64,000 nucleotides of DNA, from assembly GCA_003864495.1 (NCBI GenBank), contig ML133401.1, positions 186,001 to 250,000 on the forward strand, read 5' to 3'. The notes below the pieces were generated by a model. That model was given only the letters and a program-made list of their open reading frames with translations. It had not been told where the DNA came from and did no database searches. This document shows positions 44,501 through 55,275 of the stretch, piece by piece. The position numbers and the translations under genes were made by a program. Within the stretch, counting starts at the first letter, position 1. Every line of letters starts with the position of its first letter. This DNA is from Nemopilema nomurai (lineage: Eukaryota > Cnidaria > Scyphozoa > Rhizostomeae > Rhizostomatidae).

Positions 44501-47094
44501 TCCGGCCTTCCAGAGTTTGTAAGTCTTCTTCAAGATCATCTATTTATTGCCAAACTTCCTCTTTAGGAATTCACTTTGGTATTGAAGGTTTTTTATTTTG
44601 ACACTCCCCTGTCGCGCTAGAGATCAAATTTTGACAGCTTGAAATCGATTGATAAGATGTTATCAAGGGCTTTTGAATATTTTTTAATTTTGCTCTTAGC
44701 ATACACATGGTATTATTGTACCATAATAAGAGAACAGCTGACCTGTCACGTTTCTTTTTAATTGTAAGTAAAAATAAAGGTCACTGTTAATAATAGTAAT
44801 AACCAGGTATTAATTTCTTTTGTAAGTTTAGTCCCACGTTACCACTATTAAACCTGTTACTATGCTAATGCTAATTTTATGTAACCCTTATCAAGTTTGT
44901 GACCAATTCATCGTTTATAAACTCATACGACCATAGAAAAGAGTTAACCATTGCTGTGCCAGATTTGTTACAAGTAGTAAAAGGAAAAGGTATTAGGTTG
45001 CTTTTGATTTCGTGTAAGGTTGATTTCTTATTAAAGAATATTCGAACACTCAAATGCCTCTTGGAACCGAAAAATCATACCTCAGGGCAATTACCATGAC
45101 CTGAAGATTATGAACTCGCCATATTTAAACCAGCTACTCGAGTAAAGCCAGCTTACAATATCTACACGGGTTTAAAGAAACATGAATTATTAATGCTATT
45201 ACAGAAATATTTTGATGGCATATTTTAATTGTATTTTCACTGTGCTCAGTCCTTTGCAGCAATCACAATCTCAGCAATCACAATCTCAGAAATCACAATC
45301 ACAGCAATCACAATCTCAGCAATCACAATCTCAGAAATCACAATCACAGCAATCACAATCTCAGCAATCACAATCTCAGAAATCACAATCACAGCAATCA
45401 CAATCTCAGAAATCACAATCACAGCAATCACAATCTCAGCAATCACAATCTCAGAAATCACAGCAATCACAATCTCAGAAATCACAATCACAGCAATCAC
45501 AATCTCAGAAATCACAATCTCAGAAATCACAATCACAGCAATCACAATCTCAGAAATCACAATCACAGCAATCACAATCTCAGAAATCACAATCACAGCA
45601 ATCACAATCACAGAAATTACAATCACAGCAATTACAATCACAGCAATCACAATCTCAGCAATCACAATCTCAGAAATCACAATCACAGCAATCACAATCT
45701 CAGAAATCACAATCACAGCAATCACAATTACAGCAATCACAATCTCAGCAATCACAATCTCAGAAATCACAATCACAGCAATCACAATCTCAGAAATCAC
45801 AATCACAGCAATCACAATCTCAGCAATCACAATCTCAGAAATCACAATCACAGCAATCACAATCTCAGAAATCACAATCACAGCAATCACAATCTCAGCA
45901 ATCACAATCTCAGAAATCACAATCACAGCAATCACAATCTCAGAAATCACAATCACAGCAATCACAATCTCAGCAATCACAATCTCAGAAATCACAATCT
46001 CAGAAATCACAATCACAGCAATCACAATCTCAGAAATCACAATCACAGCAATCACAATCTCAGCAATCACAATCTCAGAAATCACAATCACAACAATCAC
46101 AATCTCAGAAATCACAATCACAGCAATCACAATCTCAGCAATCACAATCTCAGAAATCACAATCACAGCAATCACAATCTCAGAAATCACAATCACAGCA
46201 ATCACAATCACAGAAATTACAATCACAGCAATTACAATCACAGCAATCACAATCTCAGCAATCACAATCTCAGAAATCACAATCACAGCAATCACAATCT
46301 CAGAAATCACAATCACAGCAATCACAATCTCAGCAATCACAATCTCAGAAATCACAATCACAGCAATCACAATCTCAGAAATCACAATCACAGCAATCAC
46401 AATCACAGAAATTACAATCACAGCAATTACAATCACAGCAATCACAATCTCAGCAATCACAATCTCAGAAATCACAATCACAGCAATCACAATCTCAGAA
46501 ATCACAATCACAGCAATCACAATCTCAGCAATCACAATCTCAGAAATCACAATCACAGCAATCACAATCTCAGAAATCACAGCAATCACAATCACAGAAA
46601 TTACAATCACAGCAATTACAATCACAGCAATCACAATCTCAGCAATCACAATCTCAGAAATCACAATCACAGCAATCACAATCACAGCAATCACAATCAC
46701 AGCAATCACAACAATAGCAATCACAGCAGTCACAATCACAACAGTCACAGCAATCAAAGCAATCACAGCTACATTATGGTGCCTTAGAAAATCCTTCAAA
46801 TTCATTATTGTGCCTTCGCTTGTTTTCTCAAAGAAATTTTCACCTTTTTAGTCATTTCCTGATTCGCTGAATGTGGCAGATTCGGGATTATCAGAAGCCA
46901 GCGTCGAATCCCACTGCAGTATCTGTCTGCACAATCTGGATGTTAGCCCGGTCGTGTTGAACAACTGGGTTGTTTCTGCCACCAGCCTCACCTACGGGGG
47001 TAAGCAATACCACAGCACCTGTGCCAACTTCTGGTGCAACAAAGTGAACCCAGTGTTGCCGGCCCTACCGCCATTGGTATCAGGCTTGTTGTAG
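32529..47094 (+). CDS. SYNRG: Gamma-synergin (AP-1 binding, EH-domain protein), 12 exons
   Basis: Proposed exons: 32529-32562, 34767-34981, 36610-36907, 37280-37714, 38270-38776, 39515-39801, 40463-40552, 41134-43050, 43654-43807, 44210-44266, 44421-44518 and 46852-47094. All join in frame to 1444 residues (human ~1314). The N-terminus is Q-rich. Exon 3 has the conserved QFEEQKRRLKEM block. Exon 4 ends with DDDFGDFQ. The EH domain (~510-590, PLPVWCHDSASLPPVYKRVL onward) fills exon 6. Exon 8 (639 codons) is disordered and carries repeated DF motifs (DWADFQ, DDFGEF, DSFADF, FGAFADF) of the kind that bind the AP-1 gamma-ear. The last exon gives CSIC, then YGGKQYHSTCANFW, the synergin C-terminus. 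Synergin acts at the trans-Golgi network and endosomes in clathrin/AP-1 traffic. The weakest points are exon 1 and the exon 2 acceptor (34787 is possible). Confidence 0.88.
34115..34500. repeat. ~117-bp tandem repeat in SYNRG intron 1
   Basis: About 3.3 copies of a ~117-bp unit. AGTGCAAGCCTTCT recurs at ~34163, 34280 and 34397, and each unit contains TGTGCAAATTGGATTTCTTT and two GACTCACTTTRATTTTGT-type halves. The half-unit similarity suggests an older, shorter repeat. Confidence 0.88.
37047..37110. repeat. Dispersed GCATACTTAA...TCGTCYGACACTCC block
   Basis: CGCATACTTAAAGTACC followed by TTTTCGTCTGACACTCC in SYNRG intron 3 is similar to 23984-24020 in BBOX1 intron 1 (GCATACTTAATTACTTTT, then CGTCCGACACTCC). 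A looser match lies near 63693. It probably belongs to an unclassified interspersed repeat. Confidence 0.45.
40867..40946. repeat. 20-bp tandem repeat in SYNRG intron 7
   Basis: Four near-identical copies of CTTGACACATATACCTCAAA; the second has one substitution and the fourth diverges at its end. Confidence 0.9.
42531..42602 (+). repeat. In-frame 24-bp coding triplication in SYNRG exon 8
   Basis: Three exact copies of a 24-bp unit encode GANEAEPF three times, leading straight into the GAFADF motif. The identical DNA suggests a recent slippage or duplication next to a DF-type adaptor-binding motif. Confidence 0.9.
45258..46770. repeat. ~1.5-kb minisatellite, 15-bp unit, in last SYNRG intron
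   Basis: About 100 copies of CAGMAATCACAATCW, alternating mainly CAGCAATCACAATCT and CAGAAATCACAATCA. Variant blocks with CAGAAATTACAATCACAG recur near 45610, 46210, 46400 and 46600, showing higher-order duplication. Because 15 is a multiple of three and the unit lacks stops, frames of more than 500 codons run through it on both strands (QSQSQ/KSQSQ and AITIS/EITIT on plus). I treat it as intronic: exons 44421-44518 and 46852-47094 join in frame without it, and no good donor closes it. Confidence 0.93.
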
Positions 47095-50000
47095 CACATC
47101 TGCGCTCTATGATTGTTGGCATTGTCTGTTCTAGACATATTTCAACTCATAGACATGTTTCAGCGATGCAGCTAGAATTGTTTTGGATCGTAAAAAGGCC
47201 AATGTAGGGGATCACCAAGCAGTTATTCGATGAATTGAGTAATTTTGTGCCGTAAACAGAGCTGTATTGGCATACTGAATTCGTCGATAAACCCACTATA
47301 AGACTTGACGAATACACCTGAATATGCAATTGGTTTGATCAAATAATTCTACTATTGTTGTCATTCGTAATTACCGAAATACATTGTTATGTAGGCAAAC
47401 AGTAGGTGGCTTTTGTCAGGTACTTTACCGAAAGTCTAATGAAACTAGTAATTTTCACCATAACGATAAGTAGTTTCTCCTAAAACGAATACATAATTTC
47501 ACATTTTTATGTACATTATTAAATATCATACCTTGTCCTAAAGTATACTTCTGTGCAGTTTTGTGTTATATTATCTTTAGTGAATTTAGAATATTGTTGA
47601 ATCTGACTAACAAAGAATGATAGCATTTATGTGATTATAAGCAATACATCGAATGAAGTAATATGTAGTGCAGACAAGTCTTGTTTTTATTCAAAGGTAG
47701 AAGGTAAAATTCCAAGATCTTGTAAATGATTATCATTAACAATTGGGAGTTTTTGAAATCACTGCTATACATATCTCTTAATCGTTTCGAGCCAATTAAT
47801 GACTTGTATAGAAGCGCCTGCCGTAACAAAGGTACGTTTTTCGTGAATTATTTCTTATTGTAAGATGCCACCCTTTAGTACTACAATATGAATCAGATAG
47901 ATAGATTAATAATCTTGGGCGAAACCGTGTCCCGTTAAGATCTGTTGGGTTTTCCCATCAATTTATATAGTAATCAAATCAGCACAAACAAAGAGGCTAA
48001 TTGGAGAATATAAAGTCTGCCGGAGAAGCTGTCTCGAGAATTTTCGTTCAACATGCTTCTAACTTGATTGAAAATTCCACTAGAAATTGGAAAAGTTGCC
48101 ATTTGAAAACGATGGTTCATGTTTTGGCCACTTAAGGATTTTTTGCAGCATGTGGCTCAATGCGCATCAGCTTACCCCAACTCATGATAATAAGAAATGT
48201 TGCAAAGTTGTAGCGTTTATCAAGCAATTCTGCTTCTCCAGCAAGAATGGAATACTTTTTGATTTATCAGTTGTTTCCACGGGCCACCATTGAAACATGA
48301 AATTGTTTTTCATATTGCCTCTTGTCCACTTATCTTCGTTCCCAATCGATTTGATTCCTAAGCTAGAGATCAACTCGCTGGCTGATTTTTGAGAGATTTT
48401 CTCCGAATAGCAGCGTCAACAACGCATTGAATGGTGCGTATGCATCAGCGAATGCTTTGATTAACTTGAGGTATTGCGTTGTATCAAATCTATAGCATGA
48501 GTCGCGGATGTTTGGACAATGCTTAAGTGAGTTTGTTTATAAAACACTATGTGTTTGCCTAAAATGCTGAAGATGCAACATGCTGTAGAAAACTCTCTAC
48601 CATGTCTAAGTGCCGACTCATGATTTCATTTTTCAAGTGAAATAAATCGTCACGCCAAATCTAAAACGAAAATCCTGTTTCCTGTGACAAACTCGTTTTC
48701 GTTTCCAACGACACACACTGTTTTTGTTTTTAACGACAAGAACTTTTTCTGTTTTTAGCAAGAAACGCCTTTTTCTAATGAAAAATTATTTTTCTGTTAA
48801 TAACGACGTTTCTGTTTCAAAATTGACTGTTTACTGAAAGAAGAAGTTCAGGCGGAGTTTTAAAAATTTGGGTGCTGGAATGTCCATTAACAGCAAGAAC
48901 AGACTTGGAATGGAAGTAATTACACTCAAAAATAGTTTTCTGCTCGATTAACGGTAGTTTTTTCTAGGATGTTTTGTTAGAAACTTGCATTTTTCGTGTA
49001 CAGCAGTATAGTGGGCCAATATTGCCACTTCTTCGCAGGCAACCGCTTTTCCACACCATCTTCAGATGCAGTCTTTATTTGGTATTTATCTAGGAAAATC
49101 AATGGAATGGTTTCACTTGCTTAATTTATAAATTTGCTTTGATATGGAGACAATATCGACATTAATTGATTACATCACTAACAAGAGCGATTTCTAAATT
49201 TCATTCCTGACCGATCCAGGCCCGATCAATTTCATTTTTGTGGCGTTGGACGCCATCTAGCTTCTTACAAAGGTTTTTGGCACCTCTAAATGTTTGACTG
49301 CCAACTACGGTTGCAGTTTTGAGGTATTTAGAGTTCCTATTTTATGACCTGTCTGCCTGATCCTATTTTAGAGTTAGAGTTCCTATTTTATGACCTGAGT
49401 TCCTAATCCTAAATCAATTGCATCCTTTTTCGCGTTCTTCTTTTTACTCGTAACAAAATTGAAGTAAATGCTTAAACTAGAATATTGATTTTCATGTTCT
49501 CCATAAATGTGATATGTTGTTAGCCTTGAACTAATGAAGTATGTCTCTTGGCACTAGTGGGTCACAACTTTAGATGTAAAAACATTAAATACCTATATAG
49601 ATAATTATAGTTAGCAGGCTCTGAATATCTATGCTTTAATCATTTTATCGAAAGGATAACTGAATTTATGACCTTTAAACACCCGAAAAATTCCATTGAA
49701 TTTCTAGGAGTGGATAATGTCCTGTGTAACGTTTTAACATTAGTAAACTTCAGTAATTATTATTATTATGTTTAGCTAGATCTTTGATTATGTTGTGTGA
49801 TGTTTCACAGTGTTCCTTTGTTTGTGTTTTAATATAATGTGATCCAACTTAGAATATTTTAGTCTTACTGTTTTAACGATAAACATAACATCAAAGAACG
49901 AGTATCTCTTGTGTGCTATCTACTTGGGGCTAGGCCGGTTGGCCTAGCCCATCGCTCAGCCAACGAACTGATACTTCACCGTCATGACAAGAACCTAAAC

Positions 50001-50140
50001 GTTACACCTGTCTGCTTAGTTTATAGAATATTTATATTAGGAGCTTGGGTTATTTAGAGACACATAATCGCCTTTTTCCTTTAATCAATGCAGATTTTCT
50101 CGTAAACCCGAGCAAAGAAAGACTGCCTCAAACAGGGCAA
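47095..50140. other. Intergenic / SYNRG 3' region, no gene recognised
   Basis: AT-rich, probably including the SYNRG 3' UTR; an ATTAAA occurs at 47518. At 48670-48830 several degenerate copies of a TTTTTCTGTTTTTAACGAC-like phrase occur. GAGTTCCTATTTTATGACCTG is duplicated near 49328 and 49377. No coding sequence is recognised. Confidence 0.45.
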
Positions 50141-50170
50141 CGGAGGCTACAATGGCAGAAATCGATATAG
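50094..50170 (+). other. Possible 5' exon of an unidentified transcript
   Basis: A good acceptor (AATGCAG) at ~50093 is followed by ATGGCAGAAATCGATATAG and the strong donor GTAAGTG at 50170, i.e. MAEIDI in phase 1. I could not find the following exon before 59 kb, so this may be a lone lookalike, a non-coding transcript exon, or the start of a gene I failed to trace. Confidence 0.2.
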
Positions 50171-52690
50171 GTAAGTGATGGATTCGTTTAAATTGAGTCT
50201 TGATTTCTGTTGCGACTGGTATATTCCCAATACAAGCATCCAATATTCTGCGACGGAATGTAACGTTCGTTTAAACCATAACCAAAAGACATCAATGTTC
50301 TTGTTGTGTCTCCTGTGCATTGTATTCAACGTTTTGTACTGAAACAGGGTTTTAACTTGTTTTGCCTTTCTGGCGGATGGAGATGTTTCATGCTTTCATT
50401 GCCTTTTCTATCCTCTCGTGTTGATTGTGACAAGGAGAGTTTTGTTAATACTGAATTGAGACGTTAAGGTTCGTTACATGTGATTCAACAAAAATCGTCT
50501 AAGCAATTAATGTTCTGGATTTTGTTTAAAATTTTTCTATGTTATTCATCCAGAATTGGCTTTCCTGATAAACGGCTTGTCAAAATATATTGTTGCAAAA
50601 ATTTTATATAGGTTTTATCTTTAATGGTTTTCACAAGATTAAAACAAAAATTCTTCAAGAAGGTGCTGTTGAGTCAGTGCAGACCTAAGTATTTTCGCTA
50701 CAATATGTTATGACTAAATATAAGAAGCAAAACTTTCAAAAGCTATGCAAAAATAACTTCTTTATGTCTCGAGGAAGAAATATAATGAAGCAAACAAGGA
50801 TATTCAAATTCAGCTCTTCAGAACTTAAACTGATCTATTCGACAGCATTTTTTTCATTGATTTGTTTCTGTTTCTGATTTGTTGATGAATAGAATTTGTT
50901 TCTGACAAAAAAATTTCCATCGTCGCGAAAAGATCTACTACGTGCTTACATTAATCAAGCCCCTGTGTTGTGGTTGTACTGGTCAAAATTCAACAAATTT
51001 ATTTTCAAGGATAATAACAGCCGTATCGCGGCTGTTGTTGCCAGTTTGATCCGCATCTCTGTCGATTTGCATTCACAGAGAAGCTTAACAGGGCATCTGT
51101 CCTTTATTCAAACCACTAAGTCAATATCTTCAGGTACGATCAGGTTGGGTTTTAAGATGCAGAGAGAATTGGCCGTTGCTTTAATCAAGTTTTTTATTGC
51201 CTCATTGTTCCAGTAGTTCATTCGACACATTTCATGTCTATAAGCTCATGTAAGTAATGAAATTGCTCGATCGAATCATTAAAGTTTCATGGTTAGAAAA
51301 AGTTCATCTGCTCGTGTAGCTTTCTATACTAGCTGCAAGCTACATAGAACAGTTGATGAAGATCGATAACCTTCATCTTGAACGACAAAGCACGTTTTGA
51401 CTCGATGCAGATTAAACAGTTTCCAGATGTGTACACGATCAGTATGAAGTAAGATGTTTAGCTATAGTGATCTGTCCAAATCCAATTAGCGGTCCTCGCG
51501 TACAGATGAAAGCGCTTCTAATGTCTTCTTCATCGAATCAAACACCAAATTGTATTGCATCTGAACAGCATAAATTTTTTCACCAGCACTCGGGAATTTT
51601 ATCATCTTTCTCTGGCATCCTTTTGCAAGTTGCCAAGCAATGAACATTTATCGTTATGTCTATAAAGTGAGAACATTTTCCGAACGTTGATCACACAGGC
51701 TGAAGCTTTGCTATAGAGATGGTGAGTTTGTTGTCTCGAGATTCGTATTCTCTTTTCGGCTATGTTGTGCCGACGACCAACTGTTATAGATGCCCACGCT
51801 TGAGTTCCTCGATATTCTTTCATATCCTTAATCTTGGGCACGAAATATCAGACTTGTGCAAAGTGGCACACCAGAAATTGATTACTTCACTTAGTATAAA
51901 GCTGGCAATAAACCCAATTTCAACTTGGGAAGAAATTGGGAAATTAGATTGCCGAGATTCCTTAATCTAACATTGTTTTTAATATCAATAATTAATCTCT
52001 TAATATTCCAACAAGCAACAAGCAATTTGTTGATTATTTTTCAGCACAAATTCTGCGCTTCTTAATAAGATTCGTAATTTTGTGTGAGTTGCATCCCTAT
52101 TCAGCCATCTGTCTTCTGTGCATCGAAATCCTTTTGCGCATTGCGGATATGATGAACGAAGAGAAATGGGCGTTAGTCGCTTAAATTCATCATCAATGTT
52201 GTTAGTTCTTCCAATTAAATTTCGTTGTAATTGTTTTTGGGTATATGTCATTATTTTTGCCATTTTTATCAATGACCAGCACATTACATCGATAACAGTT
52301 ACTAACGATTTGACCGCATAATGCCCATTTGAACTAGCAGATACTTCTCGATTGCCATTCGGACTGGGTCATTTCCGGACACCCATCCTGTTTCCTCTGT
52401 ATTTGCAATCTATTCAGATTGCTATGCTGATAAACTGTATGCACTTACAGAACTCGGTCTGAGGTAACCAGTCAAGGACCCTGTCTGGGATTTGCATCTC
52501 AGCCTTTCGTCAAAGTGGACTTGCCTATACACAAAAACAACTTGAAAATATTTTCAACAGTGTTTTGCAAACATGGGTACATAAGCCAATACCCTATTCT
52601 ATCCTGACAACAAACTCATGCGTAAACACAATACCCCGTATGCTGATCTCGGTCTAGAGGGTTCGTTTACCGATCATGATAACAATTCAC
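50171..52690. other. Intergenic, no gene recognised
   Basis: Only short, unrelated open frames (for example 50896-51216 and 51719-51970), none with recognisable domains or neighbouring splice-compatible exons. Confidence 0.4.
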
Positions 52691-52693
52691 TTC

Positions 52694-52845
52694 AGGCCCG
52701 CAGAAAAAGGCCGCCCTCCCCACCCCCCAATAATTGTCAAACGGCATTAGGATTCCCTTATAACGATGTACTGAATGAGAAGGAATACAATAGGTAGCCC
52801 CCCCCCCCCCCAATATGAACTTCGCTGGGATGGCACTGTACTTGT
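52694..52845. repeat. Dispersed repeat with AATAATTGTCAAAC core, copy B; contains poly(C)
   Basis: Second copy of the repeat at 20207-20346, sharing CAATAATTGTCAAAC, the ACTGAATGAGAAGGAAT region and GGTAGCCCC. Here the last block has expanded to a C15 run at 52798-52812. Confidence 0.55.
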
Positions 52846-54945
52846 CAATGGGGTGTTGATTGCCAGGGAACCCTTTGGATAGCCTTGTGTGTTGGACTAT
52901 CTGTTATACAGTGACTTTCTAATGCACTAAAGGCTGAGTCGATCAGTTGCAAGTTTGGTATGAGTCTCAATATCTCGCCTTTGATACTCTTCATTTAATT
53001 GAAAACCTGAATTTCTCCAGGTCAAGCCAACCTGAAGTTTGTCGCATCAACACAGCTGTTTGATGTCATCAATATTTCAATAAAACCTCTAGTATTGCCT
53101 TTTAGAAATCATCTCGTGCTCCATTAAATTTGGCTTTCAAATGCTTATTATTACGTCATCTTTCCGAAGATTTCGGATGCCCACGTGCTAATCCCCTCTT
53201 ACCGCATACATCTTGCATACTTAATTTCTTGCAGCCTCGTTCCCAAGTCATTGCCTCGCTGTTGTGCATTGATCAGTCCGTGGCTTCGAGGCTTGATGAG
53301 GTCATCCCTTGACCTTATTGGTGCTCGACTCTACTGCTCTTCCCAGCCAACGTTCCTTTCCGACCGTTTAGTTCTAAGCGTTTCCAACTGACAGTGATAT
53401 TTCAATATTTTGCATTCTTTCGTGATTTCCTTTCTCAAGATGGCTGTTCTGAAATCAATTATTTAATCAAAGAAGATACATCAACAAAGCCTTCTAACTA
53501 ACCCGTATCTTTTCAGACAGAAATCACCTGCTTTCTAAGATATTAAAACTGAACTGTTACGTTATCAATCAACATTTGACTCAGAACTGAAGTTAAGCAA
53601 TGTTATTGCAATTGAAATTCTACAACACGTGTTTATCGAGTAAATGCGCAAATGAAAATATCCATTTTTAATAACGCTCCTTGTTTCTTGCGAGCAATTT
53701 TACCGGGGAAACGAAGGGTCCTATCTATAAAAGCGAATTGAAGTCTGAAGCATCAGCTTTTCGCCAGACCTTGTTCCTCGATTCAAAGTGTAATTTTGTT
53801 TGATATCTTGAATCGGGAGTTTGCAAATATCGTCGTTGAATGGCAAGACGCGTCACATCCAAAGCAAACATGTTTACGGTTTACGCCAGGGGCTTCGCTT
53901 GCACATGTTTGCTTCGGCTCAGCCTGTTTGAGTGGTGTGTTTGCTGGGCTCCAATTAGCTGTTTCAGAAAACCTACGATAATTCAAAGTGTGTACTTACC
54001 ACTATTCATGTCCTCTTCTAGGGGCTTAGGGAATGTTTTGTTACGTCCGAACGAAGAAAGCAACAATCGATTGTCTCGTGCGTTGTTGCCAATTTTAGGC
54101 CAGCTTAGACCAGGCACACCAAGCTTTCCCATCATGCTCTGGGGGCTTGTGCACTGATAATTGCACAACGCGTCTTTATAAGGTAGCAGAACAAGGCCTT
54201 CTTGGTTTATAGATTCTGTCGAGGGACTGATTTTGCTGCCAGGGGTTATTTTGAAGAGTGCTCGTATCAAGGAGAAGTCACATAAGCTGTGGTGAATACT
54301 CTGAAAAGCAGGGACTAGAGCATGAATTTGTAGGCATTAGCATGAACCTATACCAATACCCAGTAAAGAAATTCATGGCTTGCAACTCAATAGTAACATC
54401 GTTCCTATACTTACTATTACCACTTTTTTAGAGCTCTCGACCTCATGCCCTCTATTGATAGACCCGCAAAGTACAATAGCCAGATAAGTTTCCTGCGACA
54501 AAGGGCTGTAACACTACACTTTTTCTCATTCTAGTCCTTCCTCAATTCATTAACAGTGCCTTGGCTGATCAAATACCACACTTTCCTCAATTCATCAACT
54601 ATCCAACGCCACCCAGATTCACTGTGTTTAAAATTCTCTTATCTTGAATCACTCACTCAAGTATAATTACCTTCGATCAATCTGGCCTATATCCACCCTG
54701 GCGCTTCCAAACATTCAATATCGAATACGGAAACGCGAGGACACAAAATGAGCACCTGATTCAAGACTCTCTACTTCCAAAATAGGCGGTGACAAATTTT
54801 GCTGTTTTATTAGAAATTCTTCATTTTTAATTTGACTGTGACTGTAAGGCGGGAATACTCATTAACAGAATACGGTTCTCAATGTGATAGCCACGTGTAT
54901 CTAACAATAATTAAACAATTCGTTTGAATCCGGACGTTGAAGAGC
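52846..54945. other. Intergenic, no gene recognised
   Basis: No coding series is recognised. At ~53860-53920 AAGCAAACATGT and ACATGTTTGCTT form an inverted pair around a ~30-bp GC-rich loop, so similar peptides appear in opposite frames. Confidence 0.4.
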
Positions 54946-54949
54946 CAAT

Positions 54950-55275
54950 CAAGGCGGACAAACTGAAGCCGGACAAACTGAAGCCGGACAAGCTGAAGCC
55001 GGACAAGCTGAAGCCAGACAGGCCATAGCCGGACAAGCTGAAGCCGGACAGGCCAAAGCCGGACAGGCCAAAGCCGAAATGGCCAAAGCCGGACAGGCCA
55101 AAGCCGGACAAGCTGAAGCTGGACAGGCCAAATTCGGACAAGCTGAAGCCGGACAGGCCAAATTTGGACAGGCCAAAGCCGAACAGGCCAAAGCCGGACA
55201 GGCCAAAGCCGGACAGGCTGAAGCCGGACAAGCTGAAGCCGGACAAGCTGAAGCTGGACAGGCCAGGGCTGGACA
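54950..55275. repeat. Second 15-bp minisatellite (GCCGGACARGCYRAA)n
   Basis: About 21 copies of a 15-bp unit, mainly GCCGGACAAGCTGAA and GCCGGACAGGCCAAA. It is GC-rich against AT-rich flanks. As 15 is divisible by three it is open in several frames (AGQAE/AGQAK on plus; GFSLS and similar on minus). No start context, splice sites or flanking coding sequence supports translation. Confidence 0.93.

Noticed and set aside
45229..46851. Frames of 501-540 codons on both strands across the 15-bp array
   Set aside because: They arise because the repeat unit is a multiple of three without stops. The neighbouring SYNRG exons join in frame without it and no convincing donor closes it.
53796..53981. Similar Cys-containing peptides on both strands near 53.9 kb
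   Set aside because: Produced by the inverted pair AAGCAAACATGT / ACATGTTTGCTT, not by coding sequence.
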